From contig NZ_QPHM01000001.1 of the NCBI RefSeq assembly GCF_003336245.1, positions 372,001-436,000 of the forward strand: 64,000 nucleotides of DNA. Reading direction: 5' to 3'. Position numbers and translations under genes: made by a program. The stretch's first letter is position 1, and every line of letters starts with the position of its first letter. Below are positions 7,653-16,370 of this stretch, piece by piece. The DNA comes from Haloplanus salinus (GTDB lineage: Archaea; Halobacteriota; Halobacteria; Halobacteriales; Haloferacaceae). The notes under the pieces are model-generated. The model searched no databases and was not told the DNA's origin. It was given only the letters and a program-made list of their open reading frames with translations.

Positions 7653-9005
7653 ATGGAAATCGAAATCGCAACAATCGGCGGCTACGAGGAAGTCGGGCGG
7701 CAGATGACCGCCGTCCGCGCCGGTAACGACGTCGTCATCTTCGATATGGGTCTGAACCTGTCGCAGGTGCTGATCCACGACAACGTCGAAACCGAACAGA
7801 TGCACAGTCTCGACCTGATCGACATGGGCGCCATCCCCGACGACCGGGTGATGAGTGACCTGGAAGGCGACGTCCAAGCTATCGTCCCGACCCACGGTCA
7901 CCTCGACCACATCGGCGCCATCTCGAAACTCGCCCACCGCTACGACGCCCCCGTCGTCGCGACGCCGTTTACCATCGAACTGGTGAAACAGCAGGTCCAG
8001 GGCGAGGACAAGTTCAACGTCGGCAACGACCTCGTGAAGATGGAGGCGGGGTCGACCATGTCCATCGGCGACTCCGGCAACGTCGAACTCGAGTTCGTCA
8101 ACGTGACCCACTCGATCATCGACGCGATCAATCCCGTCATCCACACGCCGGAGGGCGCCGTCGTCTACGGACTCGACAAGCGGATGGACCACACGCCGGT
8201 CATCGGCGACCCCATCGACATGGAGCGCTTCCGCGAGATCGGCCGCGAGGGCGCGGGCGTCCTCGCGTACATCGAGGACTGTACCAACGCGGGCCGGAAG
8301 GGCCGCACCCCCAGCGAGTCCGTCGCGCGCAAGCACCTGCGCGACGTGATGTACTCCGTCGAGGACTACGACGGCGGCATCGTCGCCACCACGTTCAGTT
8401 CCCACATCGCCCGCGTCACGAGCCTCGTCGAGTTCGCGGAGGATATCGGCCGCCAGCCCGTGCTGCTCGGGCGTTCGATGGAGAAGTATTCGGGGACCGC
8501 CGAACGCCTCGATTTCGTCGACTTCCCCGACGACCTGGGGATGTACGGCCACCGCAAGTCCGTCGACCGGACGTTCAAGCGGATCATGAAGGAGGGGAAG
8601 GAGAACTACCTGCCCATCGTCACGGGCCACCAGGGCGAACCGCGCGCGATGCTGACGCGGATGGGTCGCGGCGAGACGCCGTACGAACTGGAGAACGGCG
8701 ACAAGGTGCTGTTCTCGGCCCGCGTCATTCCGGAGCCGACGAACGAGGGCCAGCGCTACCAGTCCGAACGCCTCCTCCGGATGCAGGGCGCGCGCATCTA
8801 CGACGACATCCACGTCTCCGGCCACCTGCGCGAGGAGGGCCACTACGAGATGCTGGACGCTTTGCAGCCCCAGCACGTCATCCCGGCCCACCAGGACCTC
8901 GAAGGGTTCGCGCCCTACGTCGACCTGTGTGAGAGCCAGGGCTACGCGCTCGGCCGTGACCTCCACGTCACGCGCAACGGCAACATGATCCAGCTGGTGG
9001 AATGA
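7653..9005 (+). CDS. rnj: Ribonuclease J, archaeal beta-CASP exonuclease (450 aa)
   Basis: 5'-3' exoribonuclease of the metallo-beta-lactamase/beta-CASP family, acting in mRNA turnover and rRNA maturation. The metal motif HGHLDHIGA is near residue 80. Later motifs include [38 protein letters not shown] and the final [11 protein letters not shown] and VIPAHQD. The length is typical of haloarchaeal RNase J, which lacks the C-terminal domain of many bacterial forms. GGPP synthase follows with a 4-base ATGA overlap, a conserved haloarchaeal pairing with isoprenoid genes. The long structured leader suggests post-transcriptional control. Confidence 0.95.
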   Translation: MEIEIATIGGYEEVGRQMTAVRAGNDVVIFDMGLNLSQVLIHDNVETEQMHSLDLIDMGAIPDDRVMSDLEGDVQAIVPTHGHLDHIGAISKLAHRYDAPVVATPFTIELVKQQVQGEDKFNVGNDLVKMEAGSTMSIGDSGNVELEFVNVTHSIIDAINPVIHTPEGAVVYGLDKRMDHTPVIGDPIDMERFREIGREGAGVLAYIEDCTNAGRKGRTPSESVARKHLRDVMYSVEDYDGGIVATTFSSHIARVTSLVEFAEDIGRQPVLLGRSMEKYSGTAERLDFVDFPDDLGMYGHRKSVDRTFKRIMKEGKENYLPIVTGHQGEPRAMLTRMGRGETPYELENGDKVLFSARVIPEPTNEGQRYQSERLLRMQGARIYDDIHVSGHLREEGHYEMLDALQPQHVIPAHQDLEGFAPYVDLCESQGYALGRDLHVTRNGNMIQLVE

Positions 9006-10048
9006 CGACCGATTCGACGGAAGAGCGGGTGCTCGCTGCGGTTCGTGAGCGCCGCGAGCGGGTCAACGCGGCCATCGACGAGGACCTCCCTCTCGTGGCG
9101 CCGGAACGGCTCTGGGAGGCGTCGCGCTACCTGCTGAAGGCGGGTGGCAAGCGTCTCCGACCGACCGTCTCCCTGCTGACCGCCGAGGCCATCGCGGACG
9201 TGCCGCCGCTCTCCGTCGACTACCGACAGTTCCCCGCCCTCGACGGCGGCGAGGTTGACGTGATGGCCGGGGCGCTGAGCCTCGAGGTCATCCAGTCGTT
9301 CACCCTCATTCACGACGACATCATGGACGACGACGCGCTCCGTCGCGGGGTGCCCGCCGTCCACAAGGCCTACGACGTGGACACGGCCATCCTCGCCGGC
9401 GACACGCTCTATTCGACCGCCTTCGAGATGATGGCGGATACGGGCGCCGCGCCCGAGAACGGCCTGGAGGCGATGCGGATGCTCGCGGAGACCTGCACCC
9501 GCATCTGTGAGGGCCAGGCCCTCGACGTGGAGTTCGAGCGGCGACGTGACGTCCTCCCCGACGAGTATCTGGAGATGGTCGAGTCAAAGACCGCCGTCCT
9601 CTACGGCGACGCGGCGGCGACGCCCGCGGTCCTCCTCGACGCCGACGACGCGGTGGTCGACGCGCTCTACGCCTACGGCATCAACTCCGGCTCGGCGTTT
9701 CAGATTCAGGACGACGTGCTCGACCTGACCGTTCCGTCGGCGAAACTGGGCAAACAGCGCGGCTCGGACCTCGTCGGGAACAAAGAGACGCTCATCACGC
9801 TCCACGCCCGTCAGCAGGGCGTCGACGTGGACGGCCTCGTCGACGCCGACGACGCCGAGTCGCTGACCGACGCCGACGTCGAAGACGCCGTGGCGACGCT
9901 GAACGAGGTGGGCAGCATCGAATACGCCCGGGAGAAGGCGTACTCGCTCGTCGACGAGAGCAAGCGAAACCTCGAAGCCCTCCCCGACAACGAGGCCCGG
10001 TCGTTACTCGCCGCCATCGCGGAGTATCTCATCTCACGGGGCTACTGA
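9002..10048 (+). CDS. idsA: Geranylgeranyl/farnesyl diphosphate synthase (348 aa)
   Basis: Trans-prenyltransferase that condenses isopentenyl diphosphate with allylic diphosphates to make the C20 chain of archaeal ether lipids. The first Asp-rich motif is DDIMDDD at about 103-109, preceded by [10 protein letters not shown]; the second is DDVLD near 238. SFTLIHDD and [12 protein letters not shown] fit the family. The start ATG overlaps the RNase J stop (ATGA), so the two are co-translated. Chain-length specificity cannot be fixed from motifs alone; GGPP is expected for a haloarchaeon. Confidence 0.95.
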   Translation: MTTDSTEERVLAAVRERRERVNAAIDEDLPLVAPERLWEASRYLLKAGGKRLRPTVSLLTAEAIADVPPLSVDYRQFPALDGGEVDVMAGALSLEVIQSFTLIHDDIMDDDALRRGVPAVHKAYDVDTAILAGDTLYSTAFEMMADTGAAPENGLEAMRMLAETCTRICEGQALDVEFERRRDVLPDEYLEMVESKTAVLYGDAAATPAVLLDADDAVVDALYAYGINSGSAFQIQDDVLDLTVPSAKLGKQRGSDLVGNKETLITLHARQQGVDVDGLVDADDAESLTDADVEDAVATLNEVGSIEYAREKAYSLVDESKRNLEALPDNEARSLLAAIAEYLISRGY

Positions 10049-10063
10049 GTCCCGGCCACCTTC

Positions 10064-11017
10064 TCACCCGACGAGTACGTACGCTACCGTGTACGCCAGC
10101 CACGCGACGGTAATCGCGCTCAGGCCGGTCAGTGCCGCCCCGAGCCAGTCGAGGGGTTCGACCGTCGGTCCATGGGGGTCGCCAACGAGGTGGACCCGCG
10201 GGAAGAGTCCGAGGAGGCCGACGCCGAGCACCGAGAACACGAACGGATAGGAGAGGTCGAGCGTCGGCGCGGGGATGAGGAGGACGCTGGCGGCGTAGCC
10301 CGCGCCGAGCGTCGCCCGGGGGCTGACGGCTGCCGTCGGCCGCAGGCCGGTAGCGAGGCAGACGACGGCCACCGCGGCCCACACCGTCGCGAGTTCGACG
10401 CCGAACGCGGCGAGTAGGTGGAGCGTGGGGTCGGCCGCGAGCGCGACCCGGTCGGTTACGAGCGCCGCGTCGACGGGATAGAGCATCGCCGGCGGTTCGC
10501 CGGTGAAGAGGTCGCCGAACGGGTGAGTGCCGAGACCGACGACGGCGGCCCCGAGGACCTGTAGCGGCGTCAGGGCGGCGTACCGGCCGGCGACCGTGCC
10601 GACGACGGCGGCCCCGAGGACGAACGCGAGCGTCACCAGCGCCGCGAGCGCCCCGCCGCCGACGCCGACCACCGCGACCAAGGCGAGGCCGAGGGTGACC
10701 GAGAGCGCTCGGGCCGACCGGGCGTCGGCGGCGTGGAGGGCGGCCAGAAGCGCCACCGGGGGGGCGAGGACGAGCGAGTGGGTGACCGCGCGGTGGACGA
10801 CGTTCCCGGTGGACCAGAACGCGCCGGCGACGGCGAGAGCGTCGCCCCCGGCGGCGCCCGCGATGCCGACGAGGGCGTACAGCATGTCCACGTCGGGGAG
10901 GGCGGCGAACGCGCCGGCGACGACGCCGAGCGCGAGCGCTCGCTCCGCGGTCCGGCCGCGAGCGACGGCGACGCCGCCGACGAGGGCGAACGCGAGCGTG
11001 GCGTGGCCGACGAACAT
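10064..11017 (-). CDS. Membrane-bound YdjM/DUF457-type putative metal-dependent hydrolase (317 aa)
   Basis: Polytopic membrane protein with about eight hydrophobic helices. It starts MFVGHATLAFALVGG, typical of the YdjM (DUF457) family, and keeps the polar residues usually cited as the metal site: LPDVDMLYAL near 40, HRAVTHSLVL near 75 and GLGTHPFGDLFTGE near 163. The family is called a metal-dependent hydrolase by homology only; no reaction is established. It is convergent with GGPP synthase and is followed upstream on the same strand by the MscS gene. Confidence 0.82.
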   Translation of the reverse strand: MFVGHATLAFALVGGVAVARGRTAERALALGVVAGAFAALPDVDMLYALVGIAGAAGGDALAVAGAFWSTGNVVHRAVTHSLVLAPPVALLAALHAADARSARALSVTLGLALVAVVGVGGGALAALVTLAFVLGAAVVGTVAGRYAALTPLQVLGAAVVGLGTHPFGDLFTGEPPAMLYPVDAALVTDRVALAADPTLHLLAAFGVELATVWAAVAVVCLATGLRPTAAVSPRATLGAGYAASVLLIPAPTLDLSYPFVFSVLGVGLLGLFPRVHLVGDPHGPTVEPLDWLGAALTGLSAITVAWLAYTVAYVLVG

Positions 11018-11118
11018 GGATTACGTTCTCGTGGAGAGAACATAAATGACGTGGGCGGCGTGGCGACGGGCGTCACGTCGGTCGGACGTAGCGAATCGCC
11101 GTCGTGACGACGGGGCGG

Positions 11119-11667
11119 CTACGCCTCGTCGCCGAGCTTGGTCCACCGGGCTTCGATGTCGGCGTTCCCGCGAACGACGGTGTCGTCGTCGACGGCGAAA
11201 CGGGTCTTTCGGAGTTCGATGGATCGGACGACGCCTTCCATGTCACCGACGCGGACGGTGTCGCCGGCCTCGAAGTCCGGGTCGCGGAGGAGGTAGACGC
11301 CGGCGACGGCGTCGGCGATCATGTCGCTCGTCGCGTAGGAGACGCCGAGGGCGACGAAGCCGGCGGCGGTGCCGAGCGACGCCGCGATACCTTCCAGGCC
11401 GACCACCGAGAGCGTCGAGAGCCCGACGCCGAACCAGAGGAAGACGGCGACGACGGTGGTGAGAAACTGGCGGTAGACGGGAGACTCCCCGCCCATCGTC
11501 CGCTCGAGAGTCGTCTCCAACACCGCGAGGACGAGTTTGACGAGGATCGCCGCCAACGCCAGGAAGACGATGCCGACGACGAGGGTCGGGACGGCCTCGA
11601 CGAGGCGGCGGACGAACTCGTCGAGCGCTCGCACGAGGACGTTCGACTGCAGTACGGCGCCGCGCAT
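11119..11667 (-). CDS. MscS-family mechanosensitive channel, short form (182 aa)
   Basis: Small-conductance mechanosensitive ion channel homologue. Residues 15-60 and 65-85 are two membrane helices, and a third pore-type helix lies around GLEGIAASLGTAAGFVALGVSYATSDMIADAVAGV. The start of the beta domain follows (FEAGDTVRVGDMEGVVRSIELRKTRF). It ends soon after the beta domain and lacks most of the C-terminal alpha/beta vestibule of E. coli MscS, so it is a compact variant. The expected role is release of osmolytes on hypo-osmotic shock. Confidence 0.87.
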   Translation of the reverse strand: MRGAVLQSNVLVRALDEFVRRLVEAVPTLVVGIVFLALAAILVKLVLAVLETTLERTMGGESPVYRQFLTTVVAVFLWFGVGLSTLSVVGLEGIAASLGTAAGFVALGVSYATSDMIADAVAGVYLLRDPDFEAGDTVRVGDMEGVVRSIELRKTRFAVDDDTVVRGNADIEARWTKLGDEA

Positions 11668-11698
11668 ACCGTCCGAGGCGGGCGCCCGACAGTAAAGG

Positions 11699-12034
11699 TT
11701 ACGCGCCGACCGCTCGCTCGACGACTTCGTACTCGTCGCCGTCGACGCCGATGACGGCCCACTCGTAGTCGAGGTCGAGTCCGGCCAACCGATCGCTGAG
11801 GTCCCCTGCGGCGTCCATCCACGTCACGAAACAGCGAAGCCGATAGTCAGTCGTCCCACCGTCCGCCCGGAGTTCGGGGGGCGAGGATGCCTCGTCGGCG
11901 TCGAGTGCAGTCACGTGAACGGTTCGCCACTTGCGTTCGGCCCTGAGATCGACCCCGTCGCCGTCGACGGAGTATCCGAGGCGGCGGAACACGTTCCGCG
12001 CCTCTTCGACAGGTGGCATGGTAACAGGGGCCAT
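11699..12034 (-). CDS. Small acidic haloarchaeal protein (111 aa), function unknown
   Basis: Soluble acidic protein beginning MAPVTMPPVEEARNVFRRLG, with predicted alternating strands (WRTVHVTALDADE, YRLRCFVTWMD, YEWAVIGVDGDEYEVV). It resembles a family annotated in haloarchaea as DUF7116, which I recall but could not check. No catalytic motif is visible. It lies upstream of the MscS gene on the same strand with a 31-base gap. Confidence 0.75.
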   Translation of the reverse strand: MAPVTMPPVEEARNVFRRLGYSVDGDGVDLRAERKWRTVHVTALDADEASSPPELRADGGTTDYRLRCFVTWMDAAGDLSDRLAGLDLDYEWAVIGVDGDEYEVVERAVGA

Positions 12035-12093
12035 GTAGGCGCTGATACGACGGCTCGGGTGATAAGTGTTACCACGATGATGGATGGTGCCGG

Positions 12094-12804
12094 TTACAGC
12101 GTCGGCGCCCCGGTCGTCGCGTCCGGTCCGCCGGGTCGGTGATCGCCGCCGATCACCTCGAACGCCGCCAGAATCGACGTGACGTTGGCGCTCACCCGGG
12201 ACATCGAGGCGGGCTGTTCCTCCGCGACAGCGGATGCGTTCTCGCTTCCGTCGGCCGTCGTCCGGCCGACATCGGCCACTTCTTCGACCGTCGCCGACAG
12301 GTCCGTCATCTCCGTCGAGACGGGGTCGAGCATCTCGCGCTGTTCGTCCGCGTCGCCGGTGATCTCCCGGATCGCCTCGCTCACCTCCTTCGCCCCGTCG
12401 GCGCCGGCGTTCGCCTCCTCGCTCTCGCCGTCCGCGTCCAGCCGAACGCTCGACTCCCCCTCCGCAGCCCGTGACATCGTGGCGCCGTCGGCGTCGGCCT
12501 TCGCATCCTCGGCCTCGGCTCTCGCACGCTCGACCTCCGCGTTCTTCTGCGCTAGGTTCGCGACCCCCTCGGTCTTCGCCCGGGCCTCCTGCAGTCGGTC
12601 CGCCGCCTCCTCGCGCGACGTCCCCGTGGAGTACCAGTGGGATATCAGCGCCACGGCGAGGACGTTTCGGTGTCGGCTACGCCACGACCCGTCGGGGGTC
12701 GACTGCCCGTCGGGAGTGTACCGGACGAACTCCCGGGGGGTTCCCGCGCCGCCGTTCGAGACGCCGGTTGCCCCGGTCCCGGCTTCGGATGCGGTCTCGC
12801 CCAT
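12094..12804 (-). pseudogene. Decayed methyl-accepting transducer fragment
   Basis: The frame is open for 236 codons, but only the middle resembles the coiled coil after the HAMP region of haloarchaeal transducers (ATMSRAAEGESSVRLDADGE, EVSEAIREITGDADEQREML, STEMTDLSATVEEVADVG). The N-terminus lacks a recognisable sensor or membrane helix, and the highly conserved signalling hairpin tip is absent; the frame instead stops soon after SRVSANVTSILAAFEVIGG. I read it as a truncated, drifting remnant of an Htr-type chemotaxis or phototaxis receptor. It could still be expressed as a short coiled-coil protein. Confidence 0.6.
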
Positions 12805-12878
12805 CCGTTACCGGGCCGTCAACGATCGGAGGACAACACCCTCCCCGGCCAGTGTCAGGCGTGATACTCCACTGGCGG

Positions 12879-13244
12879 CTACGTCCGGAAGGATTCGCCA
12901 CAGCCGCACTCGGAGACGACGTTCGGGTTCTCGACGTGGAACCCCTCCGCTTGGAGGCCGGATTCGTAATCGAGCACCGAGCCGCCGATGTAGTCGGCGC
13001 TCGCGGGGTCGACGAACACGCGCAGTTCGTGACGCTCGACGACGGTGTCGTCCTCCTCCGGTTCGTCGTCGAAGCGCATGCCGTAGGAGAGGCCGGCACA
13101 CCCACCCTGCTGGACGAACAGGCGGAGCCCGCCCACGTCGGCATCCATCCCCTCGCGTTCCATCAGCGCGACCGCTTCCGAGGCGGCCTCAGGGGTCACC
13201 TCTACCACCCGGTCGCTCGTTCCTTCGACTGATTCGGTACTCAT
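12879..13244 (-). CDS. HesB/IscA/ErpA-family iron-sulfur carrier (121 aa)
   Basis: A-type Fe-S cluster carrier that hands clusters to apo-proteins. The three family cysteines are present: QQGGCAGLSYG near residue 47 and ECGCGESF at the C-terminus. The start at 13244 gives a short acidic lead (MSTESVEGTSDRVVEVTPEA) ahead of the conserved core; the open frame further upstream is antisense to hisD. It is transcribed in the same direction as hisD but about 100 bases away. The client proteins are unknown. Confidence 0.93.
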   Translation of the reverse strand: MSTESVEGTSDRVVEVTPEAASEAVALMEREGMDADVGGLRLFVQQGGCAGLSYGMRFDDEPEEDDTVVERHELRVFVDPASADYIGGSVLDYESGLQAEGFHVENPNVVSECGCGESFRT

Positions 13245-13348
13245 GGACGGGGATACATCGTGGAGCCTGTTAACCCTGACGGGGCGACGTAACCGGTCGT
13301 CGTTACGTCCGACGACGGTCCCGGGTGACGGCGCCTCCGGCCCGCGGG

Positions 13349-14617
13349 CTACTCGAACCGTCGGCGCACGCTCTCGGCGTGGCCGGTCAGCCCCTCCGCT
13401 TCCGCGAGCGTCGTGATCGTTCCCGACAGGTCGTCGAGTGCGTCGCGGTCGAGGCGCTGGACGGTCGTCGATCGGAGGAACGTCTCCACCGACAGCCCGC
13501 CGAACCGCCTGGCGCCGCCGCCGGTCGGGAGGACGTGGTTCGTGCCGGAGGCGTAGTCGCCGGCGGCGACGGGGGTGTACGGGCCGAGGAAGACGCTCCC
13601 GGCGCTGTCGATCCGGTCCAGTAGCGCCTCGTCGTCCTCGGCCTGGATCGACAGGTGTTCGGCGGCGTACTCCTCGGCGAAGAGGACGGCCTCCGACATC
13701 GACCGCGCGAGGAAGACGCCGCTCGCGTCGTTCGAAAGCGCCGCCTCGACCGTCTCCCGGCGGTCGCACTCGGGTAGTCGCTCGGCGAGTTCGTCGACGA
13801 CCGCCGCGGCGAGGTCGGCGTCGGCCGTCACCGCGACGACCGAGGCGTGGTCGTCGTGTTCGGCCTGTGCGAGGAGGTCGGCGGCGACGAAGGCCGGATC
13901 GGCGGTGTCGTCCGCCAGTACGAGTACCTCGCTCGGCCCGGCGAGGAAGTCGATCTCCACGTCGCCCCGGACTTCGGCCTTGGCCGCCGTCACCCAGCGG
14001 TTACCGGGGCCGACGATCTTCTCGACGGCCGTCACCGTCTCCGTCCCGTAGGCCATCGCCGCGACGGCCTGTGCGCCGCCGACGCTGTAGACGGCGTCCG
14101 CGCCCGCCTCGTGGATCGCGGCCAGCGTCGCGGGGTTCAGCTCCTCGGCCGGCGGCGTCGTCGCCACGACGTGGTCGACGCCGGCGACCGTCGCGGGGAC
14201 GATTCCCATGATCGCGCTGGAGGGGTAGGCCGCGGCACCGCCGGGGACGTAGACGCCGACGCGGGGGAGTGGCCGGAACCGACGGCCGAGCTCCCGGCCG
14301 CCGAAGTCGTCGCGCCAGTCCGCCGGCACCTGTCGTTCGTGGAACTCGCGAACGTTGTCGACGGCGGTTCTGATCGCGGCCAACAGGTCGTCGTCGACGG
14401 CCTCGTGGGCGCGCTCGGCCGCGTCCGTCACGTCGAGATTGCCGACTTCGACGCCGTCGAACTCGCTCGAAAACGCCCGGACGGCCACGTCGCCCTCGTC
14501 GCGGACGCGGTCGACGATGTCGCACACGTCGTCGCGGACGGCGTCGACGCCCGCGTCGCGCTCGAACAGCGCCCGCCGGTCGGCGGGACCGAGCGCCTCG
14601 ATGTCGCGTACTTCCAT
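13349..14617 (-). CDS. hisD: Histidinol dehydrogenase (422 aa)
   Basis: NAD+-dependent four-electron oxidation of L-histidinol to L-histidine, the last step of histidine biosynthesis. The family signature is clear: VGVYVPGGAAAYPSSAIMG near 118, a KIVGPGNRWVTAAK block, DFLAGPSEVLVLAD, the zinc/base region LAQAEHDDHA (about 250-260) and AEHLSIQ. The length matches the family. Other his genes are not in the window, as expected for dispersed haloarchaeal his genes. Confidence 0.97.
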   Translation of the reverse strand: MEVRDIEALGPADRRALFERDAGVDAVRDDVCDIVDRVRDEGDVAVRAFSSEFDGVEVGNLDVTDAAERAHEAVDDDLLAAIRTAVDNVREFHERQVPADWRDDFGGRELGRRFRPLPRVGVYVPGGAAAYPSSAIMGIVPATVAGVDHVVATTPPAEELNPATLAAIHEAGADAVYSVGGAQAVAAMAYGTETVTAVEKIVGPGNRWVTAAKAEVRGDVEIDFLAGPSEVLVLADDTADPAFVAADLLAQAEHDDHASVVAVTADADLAAAVVDELAERLPECDRRETVEAALSNDASGVFLARSMSEAVLFAEEYAAEHLSIQAEDDEALLDRIDSAGSVFLGPYTPVAAGDYASGTNHVLPTGGGARRFGGLSVETFLRSTTVQRLDRDALDDLSGTITTLAEAEGLTGHAESVRRRFE

Positions 14618-14725
14618 ACCGTCGATACTGTCGGCGGGCGAAAAGGGGTTCCGGTCCGGGGTGCCGAGCCAGTCACGCCGGAGCCGGTCGACGGCGTGTC
14701 GTCGAACCGTCCCCGCTCCGGACGA

Positions 14726-14974
14726 TCAGTCGGGGCGTTTGTACCCGTGGCCGGCGACGAACGCCACGGCGTTCAGGCAGACGAGGGCGACGAAAGTCAG
14801 GCGGTGTGTCGTGACTACCCCGGCCGCGAGTAGCGGAGGGCAGGTGAACGGCAACAGCGTCGCCACCCAGAAAGCGACGAAGCGAACGGGGCGAGCCGCG
14901 AGTTCGGCGACCCGCTGGAGGGCCGGAAGCGATTCGACCGCGGTGCGTGCGAGGGACGTGGATCGGACGGACAT
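14726..14974 (-). CDS. Small membrane protein, two hydrophobic segments (82 aa)
   Basis: With the start at 14974 (MSVRSTSLARTAVESL) the protein has an amphipathic N-terminal helix and two or three hydrophobic stretches (FVAFWVATLLPFTCPPLLAAG and LTFVALVCLNAVAFVAG), ending in a short GYKRPD tail. An upstream in-frame ATG at 14998 is possible. No family recognised. Confidence 0.6.
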   Translation of the reverse strand: MSVRSTSLARTAVESLPALQRVAELAARPVRFVAFWVATLLPFTCPPLLAAGVVTTHRLTFVALVCLNAVAFVAGHGYKRPD

Positions 14975-15272
14975 GGTGACTGGCTCCACTCGGTCCATAT
15001 CCCTCCGCCGTCATAGAGGGGGGAAATCGTTGATCCGTCTTCACGACGTTTCGCTCGGTTACGCGACCGTTCCGCTCCGTTCGGAACGTTTTATCACGCC
15101 ACGTAACGATTTGAAAGAGTTTATCGACCGTTCAGAACCGTCGACTGCCGTCCCCGGCGCCACGCACCGTGCTTCGGGGGAGTGTAACCGGAAGCGGTCA
15201 CGTTCTCCTCCGTCCGTGAATTATATCAGTTTCTCGACAATGGTTTACGCCGCGAACCGGTAGCATCGGCCG
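14975..15272. promoter_or_regulatory. 298-bp intergenic region upstream of the MOT1-type transporter
   Basis: No gene is seen. It holds a 7-bp inverted repeat, CGTTCCG (15068-15074) and CGGAACG (15082-15088), immediately before a TATA-like gttttatc. A second TATA-like gagtttatc lies about 30 bases on, and an A/T-rich tgaattatatcag is near 15216, some 55 bases before the start codon. One of these should drive the transporter gene; the inverted repeat is a candidate operator. Confidence 0.35.
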
Positions 15273-16370
15273 ATGCGAACCTCGTTGGCCGGGTGGACCG
15301 ACGCGCGTTTCGACGTGGCGTGGGGCGAGGTGACGGGGGCGGTGGGCGACACCGTGACCGTCCTCCCCATCGTCGTCGCCGTCGCGGCGCTGACCGACCT
15401 CTCCCTCCCGCACCTCCTCGCCGGCTTCGCCGTCTTTCAGGTGGTCTGGGGGCTTCGGTACGGCCATCCGATGTCCGTCGAGCCGATGAAGGCGCTCGCG
15501 GCGCTGGTCATCGCCGGCGGCCTCTCGACCGGCGAGTACGTCGCCGCCGGGTTGCTCGCGGGCGGCGTCCTCCTCGCCGTCGGGCGGGCTGGCGCACTGG
15601 CACGGCTCGCCCCCTACGTCGGCGAACCCGTCGTCCGCGGCATCCAGGTCGGCGTCGCGCTGATCCTGCTCCGGACCGGCGTGACGACCGGACTGGAAGC
15701 GCCGTCGCTCGCGGCGCTCGCCGTCGTCGTCGCCCTCGGCACCGTCGTGACCGGTCACCGCGAGGTGGCGGCGCTCGCCGTCCTCGGTCTCGGCGCGGCG
15801 CTCGCCCTCGACGCCGCCGGACCGATCACGCCCCGTCTTCCCGACCTGCGTCTCCTCGGCCCCGCCTCGCTCTCCCTCTCGCGGAACGCCGTCGGTGCCA
15901 CGGTCGGTCAACTGGCGATGACCGTCGGCAACGCCGCCGTCGCCACCTCCCTGCTGGTCGAAGAGTACTTCGACGCCGACGCGTCGCCGGACGACCTCTC
16001 GACCAGCATGGGCATAATGAATCTGTTCGCCATCCCCTTCGGCGCGATGCCCATGTGCCACGGGAGCGGCGGCGTCGCCGGCAAGTACGCCTTCGGCGCC
16101 CGAACCGCGACTTCCAACCTGCTCCTCGGCGGCCTCTATCTCCTCCTCGCCGTCGTCGCCGTCGACGCCGTCGCGGCGTTCCCGATGGCCGTCCTCGGCG
16201 TCGTCCTCGTCCTCGTGGCCATAGAACTCGGTCGCTCCGGCCTCGACACCGAGGACCCGTGGCTGACCGGGACCGTCGGCGTCACTGCCCTCCTCGTCGA
16301 CGTCGGCGTCGCCTTCGGCGTCGGTATCGTCGGCTACCACGCCCTGAAACGGGTGCGGAGCGCGGACTAG
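15273..16370 (+). CDS. MOT1-type molybdate/sulfate transporter (365 aa)
   Basis: Polytopic membrane carrier of the putative sulfate/molybdate family (MFS_MOT1-like). About ten hydrophobic helices are visible. The two family signatures are present: a first block around AGFAVFQVVWGLRYGHPMSVEPMKA and a second around FGAMPMCHGSGGVAGKYAFGAR. The substrate is inferred from the MOT1 family, where plant members carry molybdate at high affinity; sulfate or another oxyanion remains possible. It stands alone, convergent with ggt (4-base CTAG overlap), with a long upstream region that may carry control elements. Confidence 0.82.
   Translation: MRTSLAGWTDARFDVAWGEVTGAVGDTVTVLPIVVAVAALTDLSLPHLLAGFAVFQVVWGLRYGHPMSVEPMKALAALVIAGGLSTGEYVAAGLLAGGVLLAVGRAGALARLAPYVGEPVVRGIQVGVALILLRTGVTTGLEAPSLAALAVVVALGTVVTGHREVAALAVLGLGAALALDAAGPITPRLPDLRLLGPASLSLSRNAVGATVGQLAMTVGNAAVATSLLVEEYFDADASPDDLSTSMGIMNLFAIPFGAMPMCHGSGGVAGKYAFGARTATSNLLLGGLYLLLAVVAVDAVAAFPMAVLGVVLVLVAIELGRSGLDTEDPWLTGTVGVTALLVDVGVAFGVGIVGYHALKRVRSAD

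Noticed and set aside
10527-11045. Ala/Thr-rich plus-strand frame opposite the DUF457-type membrane gene
   Set aside because: Reverse-strand membrane protein is well supported; the plus-strand frame lacks any motif or start context.
15068-15088. ModE-type molybdate operator before the MOT1-like gene
   Set aside because: An inverted repeat is present, but it does not match a ModE consensus that I can confirm, so it is reported only as a generic candidate site.
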